Origin: JBBPYR01 sp038199755
Lineage (GTDB): Bacteria > Chloroflexota > Ktedonobacteria > Ktedonobacterales > Ktedonobacteraceae
Assembly (NCBI GenBank): GCA_038199755.1
Contig: JBBPYR010000332.1
Coordinates: 1 to 50,778, forward strand
Length of the DNA stretch: 50,778 bases
Direction of reading: 5' to 3'
In this document: piece by piece, positions 44,672 to 50,778 of the stretch
Numbering within the stretch: the stretch's first letter is position 1
How the letters are laid out: every line of letters starts with the position of its first letter
The notes under the pieces: model-generated
Databases searched by the model: none
What the model saw: only the letters and a program-made list of their open reading frames with translations
What the model was told of the DNA's origin: nothing
Position numbers and translations under genes: made by a program

Positions 44672-44738
44672 TATCACATTGACAATTATTGTCATAACGT
44701 CTATTATAGACAATATGACAATAATTGTCAATGTGATA
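44672..44738. promoter_or_regulatory. 67-bp palindrome with opposed overlapping promoters and two operators
   Basis: Arms 44672-44696 and 44714-44738 are perfect 25-bp complements, and the centre GTCTATTATAGAC (44699-44711) is also symmetric. Each arm holds a 15-bp dyad (TGACAATTATTGTCA at 44680-44694; TGACAATAATTGTCA at 44716-44730). Minus strand: TTGACA (44731-44726), 17 bp, TATAAT (44708-44703). Plus strand: TTGACA (44679-44684), 17 bp, TATTAT (44702-44707). The two -10 boxes overlap, so the promoters are mutually exclusive. The dyads cover both -35 boxes and fit TetR-type operators. Confidence 0.85.
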
Positions 44739-44755
44739 GACTGAAATCTACTCAT

Positions 44756-44840
44756 AAAGAGGTGCAGGGGACGTAGTCCCTTGCCGGAGCGCGAGGTGTC
44801 CTCGCATAACCTCTTTCCCCCATGCGGGCCGAAGGCCCGC
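44756..44840. repeat. Multi-hairpin element in the TetR leader
   Basis: AAAGAGGT (44756-44763) pairs with ACCTCTTT (44809-44816) and encloses two hairpins, GGGAC/GTCCC (44768-44780) and GCGAGG/CCTCGC (44791-44805). A third strong hairpin, GCGGGCC-GAA-GGCCCGC, follows at 44824-44840. The three-way form resembles the element at 26706-26754. It could be an extragenic repeat that inserted into the leader. The stretch 44841-45074 has no convincing gene. Confidence 0.5.
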
Positions 44841-45074
44841 AGAAGAATTATGAGGGAATTTCAGGATAGACATGAATTTGTCAAGCGTTACTGAACTGTT
44901 GTGCAACAAGCTTCCCATTGTTCCTGAGTCGGTTTCACGATATACTTATTGGCAGGAGGTGCAGAGGAGTTTCTTTGAGCCTGGATTTTGCATTGCTCAA
45001 GTATACTCTCGTTTCTTGTCACCTATCAATCGTGCTTTGATGGAATATGAGAACGTGTCATTTTGGAGGTAAAA

Positions 45075-45095
45075 ATGTCAGGGCTCGGCATATGA
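45075..45095 (+). CDS. Six-codon mini-cistron MSGLGI coupled to TetR
   Basis: ATG 45075 stands five bases after a perfect GGAGG (45065-45069) and encodes MSGLGI ending in TGA at 45093-45095. The TGA overlaps the TetR ATG (45092-45094) as ATGA. The TetR start has no own ribosome binding site, so its translation probably depends on ribosomes finishing this mini-cistron. Confidence 0.45.
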   Translation: MSGLGI

Positions 45096-45658
45096 CGCAA
45101 ACCAAGGAAGAGAAAGTTCTTATCACCGCTCGTGATATATTCATGAGATACGGTTTTAAGCGTGCCACTATGAGCGATCTGGCGGATGCGGCGCAGATGT
45201 CCAGACCAGCATTATATCTTATATTCTCATCAAAAGAAGAAGTACTTCGCTCACTCATTACTCAGGTATTCAACGAATTACTTGGTGAAGTCCGTGAAGG
45301 GCTGAGCAAGCATGACGGCGTTGCCGATGAGCTGACATTCGCTTTCGAGGTCTGGTGCGTTCGTCAGTTTGAAATGATTCAGGCATCACCAGATGCGAAG
45401 GATATCCTCGAGAGTGGGTATGAATTCGCAACCGAGATTACGTTGCAAGCTTTTTCTGACTTTGAAAACATCCTGTCGGATGTCCTTCGACCGATGATGA
45501 ACGCTCAAGCAGAAAAAAATCTCTCTTCTGATCAACTTGCACACATTTTGGCAACCGCAGTGCAAGGCCTCAAAGAGTCTGCTACGTCTGTCGTCCAGCT
45601 CCGACAAATGATTGAAGGCTTAATCACCATCGTTGTAGCGGGCCTGCAAAATCAATAA
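45092..45658 (+). CDS. TetR-family regulator, likely controlling the SDR gene
   Basis: A 188-residue TetR protein. The helix-turn-helix is at about residues 8-50 (KVLITARDIFMRYGFKRATMSDLADAAQMSRPALYLIFSSKEEVL-like), followed by a helical ligand domain. ATG 45092 is chosen from the coupled mini-cistron; an in-frame start at 45047 would lengthen it by 15 residues. It is divergent from the SDR gene, with the 67-bp palindrome between them containing two dyads that fit its operators. An SDR plus TetR pair of this kind commonly responds to a small hydrophobic or reactive compound (inference). Confidence 0.9.
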   Translation: MTQTKEEKVLITARDIFMRYGFKRATMSDLADAAQMSRPALYLIFSSKEEVLRSLITQVFNELLGEVREGLSKHDGVADELTFAFEVWCVRQFEMIQASPDAKDILESGYEFATEITLQAFSDFENILSDVLRPMMNAQAEKNLSSDQLAHILATAVQGLKESATSVVQLRQMIEGLITIVVAGLQNQ

Positions 45659-45999
45659 GTGAATAACTTGGCCAAGCGGCGAGACGAGAACATAAGCTAG
45701 CAAGTTAGCTACGTCTCTGGCATGGCTGGATTTCCGCTGCTTCGCAAACGGGTGCTGTATGCGCTTTAGCACCGCAAGTACCTCTGTCCACTGGTTGATC
45801 TGTCGGTGAGAGGACCTGTAGTGGGCTAAAGGAGACGAAAGTGCTCCTCGTACTGATGCAGTGCTGTTGGTTTCGGCATCGTCGTCATCCAGTGAATGGC
45901 GACAAGCAGGCACTAAGCCCCCGAAGTGGTCAAGAGCCGTTTTATTTGAGAATCAACAATTTCCTCAGTTGTAGTATCGCTTGGCTTGAGCTATTCCTG
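45659..45999. other. Intergenic stretch without a recognised gene
   Basis: I see no supported gene here. A short hairpin GGTGCT/AGCACC occurs near 45750-45775. The reading frames present are short and unlike proteins. Confidence 0.4.
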
Positions 46000-46746
46000 C
46001 TAAAACAGAGCGATCGGGCGTAGGGGAGAGCCAGAGCCACCTTTGATTTTGAGGGGCAATGCCATAAAATAGAAACTGCTCGGCACCTTTGTAAGCCCGA
46101 ACAGTCCCTCGATGATGAAGATGCCGTTGGGCAAAAAATAGTGTGCATGTCCAAAGCCAGCTGTGATCTTACCCTTGATCTGGGCCATATCGCAGGCAGG
46201 CGTATCTGATCCAACTGCTTTAACGCCCATTTCATAGAGGAAGCGGCACACCTCTTCGGCCAAGCCTGGCTCGTTCTCGCCCCACCAGTTGCGTTGGTGC
46301 GCGGGCTTCTGCTCGACATCGATCAGGTACTTGTCATAGCCAAAATCAAAGATGACAATATCTCCTTTCTCAATGGTGATGCCAGCTTGTGCCATTACTT
46401 GCTGGACCTTACTCAATGGTGCGAGATCGCCGGGGGCATAGTTTTCTTGGGAGAGGTCAATCTTTTTCGCCACGCCAAACAGAGAGTTGGCAGGAAAGAT
46501 GTCTATGGTTTGATCGGCCTTTTCAGGTAGGATGTGCGCGGGTGCATCGACATGACAGCCGCTATGCTCTGGCAGCATGAGTGTCTGTAGAAAATAGCCG
46601 TTCTGGGCAAAGTTACGCGCATCCTCTATAATCATCACATTGGGGTGGGAATGCCAGCCGGGCATATTCGTATAGAATGTTGGTGACAGGTCAACCACCT
46701 GCATACCGCTCAAAAGCTGTGCTAACTCATGTATTGATGCCATCAT
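46000..46746 (-). CDS. Cyclase-family protein (kynurenine-formamidase-like hydrolase)
   Basis: A 248-residue metal-dependent hydrolase. The family motif HxGxHxDxPxH is complete: His61, His65, Asp67 and His71 in EHSGCHVDAPAH. Other signatures are VVDLSPTFYTNMPGW near the N-terminus and GDIVIFDFGYDKY in the middle. Members open or form amide and lactone bonds, including formamidases and isatin hydrolases; the substrate is unclear. AAAGGAG lies close to ATG ATG. A palindrome GCGTCATGACGT at 46777-46788, 31 bp upstream, may be its operator. Confidence 0.9.
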   Translation of the reverse strand: MMASIHELAQLLSGMQVVDLSPTFYTNMPGWHSHPNVMIIEDARNFAQNGYFLQTLMLPEHSGCHVDAPAHILPEKADQTIDIFPANSLFGVAKKIDLSQENYAPGDLAPLSKVQQVMAQAGITIEKGDIVIFDFGYDKYLIDVEQKPAHQRNWWGENEPGLAEEVCRFLYEMGVKAVGSDTPACDMAQIKGKITAGFGHAHYFLPNGIFIIEGLFGLTKVPSSFYFMALPLKIKGGSGSPLRPIALF

Positions 46747-46776
46747 TTCTCCTTTGAATAAATCTTCAAATATAGC

Positions 46777-46788
46777 GCGTCATGACGT
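46777..46788. promoter_or_regulatory. Palindrome GCGTCATGACGT upstream of the cyclase-family gene
   Basis: A 10-bp perfect palindrome (CGTCATGACG) with AT-rich flanks, one base away from the 12-bp palindrome at 20398-20409. The position just before the gene suits an operator. Confidence 0.35.
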
Positions 46789-46976
46789 ATATTTTATCAT
46801 ATACATGGCGTTGTTGCTAAAAAAGAGCAAGATGAGAGAAGTTTTGTCCCGGCTCGTGTGCTACACTGTTGCTTGTCGAGCATAGGCGCGCTTCAGCATG
46901 AACAAATGGAGAGGCGCATGGCTCACGGACTCGCATGGACTCCGTGATGAATCGACAAAGAAAGAGAAGGTAAATC

Positions 46977-47369
46977 ATGTTTCACCGTGTCGCCGCGACA
47001 GTGTTGATCGTACGAGACTTGGCCAAATGTGTGACGTTTTATCGGGATACGCTCGGGCTTCAGGTGACGGAGAGTACTCCCGAGCTTGCCTCTTTCCAGA
47101 TGGAAAACGTGTACTTTCTCCTGCTAGAGGTCTCAGCCGCTGCCAACATGATCGGTGTGGAGGCCAATGCGCTGAAAATCGAGGGCGGGCCGCGAATGCT
47201 TCTGGCCGCTGGTGTCGAGGATGTGGACGCCTCATATGAAGCACTCAAGGCCAAGGGAGTCACGTTGCTCAAACCACCAACCGACCAGCCTTGGGGGCTG
47301 CGCACGGCGTACTTTGCTGATCCAGAAGGCAACCCCTGGGAGATCAATCAGCCCATTGCCTCTGAGTAA
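46977..47369 (+). CDS. VOC-family (glyoxalase/dioxygenase-fold) protein
   Basis: A 130-residue protein with the two beta-alpha-beta-beta-beta modules of the vicinal oxygen chelate fold: ATVLIVRDLAKCVTFYRDTLGLQVTES at the N-terminus and YFADPEGNPWEINQP at the C-terminus. The usual metal ligands are partly visible (Glu in WEINQP). Small VOC proteins include glyoxalase I and drug-binding resistance proteins; no specific role can be assigned. GAGAAGG precedes the ATG. Confidence 0.85.
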   Translation: MFHRVAATVLIVRDLAKCVTFYRDTLGLQVTESTPELASFQMENVYFLLLEVSAAANMIGVEANALKIEGGPRMLLAAGVEDVDASYEALKAKGVTLLKPPTDQPWGLRTAYFADPEGNPWEINQPIASE

Positions 47370-47383
47370 GAGAGGCTGCTTGC

Positions 47384-47448
47384 AAATGAGCAGGTAAAAA
47401 CAGTATACTCCCAAGCAGAGGAAAAAACTGCTTTGATCTTGCTCATTT
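47384..47448 (+). terminator. Nested hairpins after the VOC gene
   Basis: AAATGAGCA (47384-47392) pairs with TGCTCATTT (47440-47448), enclosing AAGCAG/CTGCTT (47413-47418 with 47428-47433). It follows the VOC stop by 14 bp and may end that transcript. Confidence 0.35.
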
Positions 47449-47592
47449 CCTAAGCAGGGTCCGCATATTCGATCATGGTGCAAGCGATGACCTGCTCTCT
47501 CTCCTCCCTCTGGTCTCTCCCATCGTTTCCTCGCACGAGTTGATACGATCGTGCTGTTTTTTCTCGAAGACAAAAAGCAAGGAATACCTATC

Positions 47593-48186
47593 ATGACAGA
47601 ACATCAGCTTTCACTCCTCCCCTTCTACGCGGGTTGGGGTATCTACCAGCAGCGTCTTGTCGCGGCTATCGCTCCCCTCACAGGAGAGCAGCTTGCCTTG
47701 CGCAACACGCCGCAAAACTGGTCAATTGGCATGTACGCGACGCATATTGTCGCAGATCGCGCCTGGTGGTTCCACGCACGGATGGGCGAGGGAAGTGCCG
47801 ATCTTACTTCCCTCGAATTATGGGCTCTCGGAGTCTGTGAGGCGGGCGTGGATCCATTCCACACGGCGGCAGAGCTGGTTGCTGGACTTGAGAAGACCTG
47901 GCAGCTGATCCAGCAGACGCTGGCCCGCCTGACTTCTGCTGACCTTGAGCAGGTCTTCCCGCCTCTGGATGATGCGGAACGTGTGCGGCACGCGAAACTG
48001 GTAGAGCCTGCGCTCCAGCCATTCGCTCAGATGTGGGTGGATGCAGCACGCCTGTCTGGAGAAGTGAGACCCGCAGTTTCGCTCCAGTGGATCATCTGGC
48101 ATGTGCTCGAACATGACATCCATCACGGCAGCGAAATCTCCACCATTCTCGGCGTATACGGCCTGCCAGTAGTCGAATTGGATTAA
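47593..48186 (+). CDS. DinB/YfiT-family metal-dependent protein (paralogue 2)
   Basis: A 197-residue DinB-fold protein nearly colinear with the paralogue at 33784-34377: TPQNWSIGMYATHIVADRAWWFHARMGEGSAD versus the matching segment there, and the same C-terminal QWIIWHVLEHDIHHG cluster. Metal ligands His51 and the HxxxH/HH group are conserved. The start at 47593 is the position matching the paralogue, with AAGGAA upstream; an extension to 47551 is unlikely. The pair probably arose by duplication. Confidence 0.88.
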   Translation: MTEHQLSLLPFYAGWGIYQQRLVAAIAPLTGEQLALRNTPQNWSIGMYATHIVADRAWWFHARMGEGSADLTSLELWALGVCEAGVDPFHTAAELVAGLEKTWQLIQQTLARLTSADLEQVFPPLDDAERVRHAKLVEPALQPFAQMWVDAARLSGEVRPAVSLQWIIWHVLEHDIHHGSEISTILGVYGLPVVELD

Positions 48187-48302
48187 GAACAGGAACGTAT
48201 TCAGTTCCCCTCTCTCATGGGTGGCTAGGTTGCGCATATCTCCCCGTTCTGGCGAAGTTATGGATTAAACGACAAGGAAGGTTGCGGTCGTCATGCCAAC
48301 TG

Positions 48303-48617
48303 TTACTCCCCCTTTGGTGCAAGAGTCACCATAGGTAATATGCCGAGCATCTCTAGATAGGAATGGCTCGCCTGTGTTACGGCGTCATTCACCGCCTCGG
48401 GAGCCGCTTGTTGGGTAGCGGTCGCAACCACGGTGCGCAGTGGACGCTCACCTGCTGGTAGGACGATGACTCTTGCCACGGCGTCTGCCACCTCTTGTGG
48501 ATTGGGGGGCGTGGCGGATCTGTTCTCTGCGAAAAACGGCGGCATAAACTGATCGATAGCGGTCTGATAAAGGGCGAAACGCTCCTCAACGGGGACGGGA
48601 CGCGCTGATGCTGGTCC
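48303..48617 (-). pseudogene. C-terminal remnant of a short-chain dehydrogenase
   Basis: The frame reads RPVPVEERFALYQTAIDQF, then MPPFFAENRSATPPNPQEVADAVARVI and LPAGERPLRTVVATA, which I recognise as the C-terminal part of SDR oxidoreductases. An in-frame TAG at 48618-48620 precedes it, and the Rossmann fold and YxxxK site are missing. It lies between the DinB gene and the transposase, so loss of its 5' part may be linked to the insertion. Confidence 0.6.
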
Positions 48618-48735
48618 CTACAGCAGTCTGTACAGCTGTATGAGACCTCCGCATAACATGCTTCACGTAGATGGGTACTCCAAATTGGCTAACGTTGCCC
48701 TGATTTCTTGCACCAATTTGGGGGATCAGGTATGC

Positions 48736-48764
48736 TTGACATAATCATCGGTGCATCGTAAAGG
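48736..48764 (+). promoter_or_regulatory. Candidate transposase promoter
   Basis: TTGACA at 48736-48741 is followed after 17 bp by TAAAGG at 48759-48764, just before the transposase start. Nearby CCAAATTGG (about 48671-48679) and CCAATTTGG (about 48712-48720) are inverted copies of each other and could be element-end sequences. Confidence 0.35.
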
Positions 48765-48772
48765 CAGGAGAG

Positions 48773-50341
48773 ATGCCTGAACCGAAACGAGTTCGCCGAG
48801 AGCGAACAGATGAGTGGGCAAGCATTCAACAATGGACCCTTTGGCCTGAGCAAGAATTGTATGAACAACTCAGGCCCATCCTGCTTTTTGGCGAAACCGC
48901 CGGACAACGGGCAAAGGAAATCAACGCTGCTCAGCGTACCCTTTCCCGCAAAGCGGATGAATTTGAACGAGATGGGATGAGAAGCCTATTCTCCTCTGAG
49001 GAGCCACGCGAGCAAGGAGAAACTCCCAAGACTCTGCCACCAGAAATGCGACAACTCATTGTCGATGTGCATGCCGAGCTGCCAAGCATGTCCTGGCGAG
49101 AGATTGCCGAGATTTGTTACATTCGCTACGGCAGGAAACCCTCCCATCACAGCGTGAAACACATCGCAACCTCCGGCCCTTCTCGATCTCTGACAGTCCG
49201 CCGATATCAGCCCTGGCATCTGATTGCGGAGCCAGCAGAGCGCAACCTTGCCGTGATCCGGTTACATTCGGAAGGGTGGTCAGTTACTTCTATTGCCGAG
49301 TATCTGGCGACCTCACGGCACACGGTGTATGACACACTCAAGCGTTGGACTGAGGAGGGGGTTGCGGGCTTAGACGCCAAGTCAAAGGCAAGAAAGAGAC
49401 CGCGCAAGGCAACACTGGCGGTCAGAAATGAGATACGCGAACTTCAGGGAAATCCCTTGTTGGGTGAATTTCGTGTCCACACTGCGCTCTTACGTATGGG
49501 CATCAAGGTGAGTCCAGCAACCTGTGGGCGCATCATGTCGGCCAATCGCCAACTTTACGGCATTGAGAAACCGAAGCATGTGCCTCGCGCCAAGCTGGAA
49601 ATGCCATTTAAAGCCTCGCGGCGTCATCAGTACTGGAGTTGTGATGTGAGATATATTGAAGAGTATCTGTTAGCAGACCCCAAACCCGTGTATGTGATCA
49701 CGGTGTTTGAAAATTTTTCCAGAATGGTGCTCTCCTCCACTCTCTCCGCAACACAGAACCAGTGGGACTACCTTTCGGTTCTCGCCGATGCTATCCGTCG
49801 CTACGGTGCTCCTGAAGCTCTTGTGACGGATGGTGGAAAAATCTTTACCAGCAATCAGGCCATGCAGTTGTATGACATGCTTGGTATCCGCAAGGAACGT
49901 ATTGACCCAGGGGCACCCTGGCAGGATTATGCGGAAACCCTCTTCTCCATTCAGCGAAGGCTCGCCGACCATGCCTTCTCCAATGCACGCACCTGGCCGG
50001 AGATCCAACAGGCTCATCAGACGTGGTGGATGAACTACAATGTCGAGCATCACTACGCTCATCGAGAGCGACAAGATGGGCACCACAGTCCCGTTGACGT
50101 GTTGCGTGGGATGCTGGGACGCACCTATCCAGAAGAGGTGCTCTCACGAGTACTGTACGCCACACAGTTTACTCGTCATCTCGACAAACGGGGATATGTG
50201 AGTTTTAGGAATTGGCGGTTTTACGGCGAAAATGGGCTTGCAGGAGCAGAGGTCTCTGTCTGGGTCTACGAGGGAACCTTGAAAGTCGAATATCAAGCAA
50301 CGGCCCTTTCCCTGTACTCCATCCGTCTGGCACCCGATTAG
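48773..50341 (+). mobile_element. DDE transposase (IS481-like), cut short by an amber codon
   Basis: The 522-residue product has an N-terminal double helix-turn-helix region (about 85-195, including RNLAVIRLHSEGWSVTSIAEYLATSRHTVY) and an rve/DDE integrase core. Catalytic residues are Asp291 (WSCDVRY), Asp353 (LVTDGG) and Glu388 (YAETLFSIQRR). An AGGAG site precedes the ATG. The frame meets TAG at 50339-50341 but continues as protein-like sequence for 65 more codons, so the normal enzyme would be about 588 residues. Terminal inverted repeats were not identified. Activity is doubtful. Confidence 0.85.
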
Positions 50342-50539
50342 AGGCAGATTAGTGAAGTCAAGAACGCTCGCCGTTTGGAGACGCATTTTCGTAGTCCACA
50401 ACTGGATCTGTGGCACATCTCAGATACCGAGTGGCTTCTCGCGTTGAGACGACCAGAAACGGTCGAACGAAAGAAACAGAGCAAGATGGTCACTTTTGCA
50501 GAGCAACTCTTGTTGCCTTCATTTGGCGCGGCTGGATAG
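50342..50539 (+). pseudogene. Transposase C-terminal tail behind the in-frame TAG
   Basis: The same reading frame gives RQISEVKNARRLETHFRSPQ, then LDLWHISDTEWLLALRRPETVERKK and ends at TAG 50537-50539. It is a Lys/Arg-rich but well-formed tail. It is separated from the transposase only by the single TAG, so a point mutation (or error) is the likely cause. Confidence 0.7.
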
Positions 50540-50561
50540 CTATCGCATCCAGAAAAGACCG

Positions 50562-50778
50562 TTAAGCACTCTTGCGATGCCTGCTTCCTTCGTACTTATT
50601 CCGGTAGGGATTCGCTCCAATGTAGACATTGCGCCGCGCAAACTCGTCCGGCGTCGTGGAGCGTAACTCTTGCTGAACCTCGTCCAGGTCTGCTGCCAGA
50701 TGGTAGTACCACGGCTCTGCGAGACGGTAACGGTCCTGCATCGCCCAGGAAGGGCATGTGAGGGCGTAGGTGTGGCAA
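50562..50778 (-). CDS. Partial leftward gene, unidentified
   Basis: The minus frame is open from the window edge to TAA at 50564-50562. It reads CHTYALTCPSWAMQDRY, then RLAEPWYYHLAADLDEVQQE and VYIGANPYRNKYEGSRHRKSA. I do not recognise the family, and the 5' part lies outside. Its stop is 22 bp from the end of the transposase tail, so the two converge. Confidence 0.5.
   Translation of the reverse strand, partial: CHTYALTCPSWAMQDRYRLAEPWYYHLAADLDEVQQELRSTTPDEFARRNVYIGANPYRNKYEGSRHRKSA

Noticed and set aside
44872..45072. 66-codon frame between the palindrome and the TetR gene
   Set aside because: No good ribosome binding site and no recognisable protein character.
1..50778. tRNA or rRNA genes
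   Set aside because: No sequence resembling a tRNA cloverleaf with conserved TTC loop or rRNA segments was seen on reading through; a covariance scan was not possible.

Overview
The window most likely comes from a large accessory replicon (megaplasmid or second chromosome) of a Ktedonobacteria-type Chloroflexota. This is inferred from the gene repertoire, not proven. The supporting signs are a MalT/LuxR-type giant regulator next to DUF4386 and a small partner protein, an F420-type LLM oxidoreductase, DUF5671 and DinB proteins, many intergenic palindromes, and a broken IS481-like transposase.

Layout. 1-4.5 kb: 3' end of a LacI-type regulator, a strong hairpin, then a leftward LuxR (LAL) regulator with two small downstream genes. 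4.5-8.9 kb: a long leader with an 11-codon peptide, then two overlapping genes for a heterodimeric ABC exporter. 9-13.2 kb: alpha-glucoside hydrolysis, with an intact GH13 alpha-glucosidase and a GH31 glycosidase broken by one in-frame TGA. 13.3-20.4 kb: assorted single genes (membrane protein, aldo/keto reductase, S51 peptidase, DUF1801, ECF sigma factor, and a divergent PhyH dioxygenase / AraC pair). 20.5-24.2 kb: a TetR gene and an acyl-CoA dehydrogenase / thiolase-like / DUF35 operon resembling side-chain cleavage modules. 24.3-24.8 kb: a wrecked alpha/beta-hydrolase.

24.9-32.9 kb is the most interesting part. It looks like a plasmid-type replication and partition core: a 536-aa protein with an antirepressor-like N-terminus, a parB-parA operon bracketed on both sides by arrays of the 18-bp palindrome TTGGTTACGCGTAACCAA, an ornithine-cyclodeaminase-like gene, a 727-aa unidentified protein, and about seven GC-edged iterons spaced roughly two helical turns apart in front of that protein's gene. 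I read it as a self-contained replicon with an unrecognised initiator.

33-36.1 kb: DinB protein, small membrane protein and truncated genes (TetR without its HTH, threonine dehydratase C-terminus). 36.2-40 kb: a co-directional catabolic-looking set (zinc alcohol dehydrogenase, LLM oxidoreductase, methyltransferase, sugar-isomerase-like TIM barrel). 40-43.8 kb: malic enzyme and a DUF5671 membrane gene whose ribosome binding site lies in one arm of a 29-bp inverted repeat. 43.8-45.7 kb: an SDR gene and a TetR gene driven by overlapping opposed consensus promoters inside a 67-bp palindrome. 46-50.8 kb: cyclase-family protein, VOC protein, a second DinB paralogue, an SDR remnant, the transposase with an amber stop, and a partial leftward gene.

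The abundance of remnants (GH31, hydrolase, TetR, threonine dehydratase, SDR, transposase) fits an accessory replicon undergoing gene decay. Some single-base disruptions could be sequencing errors.
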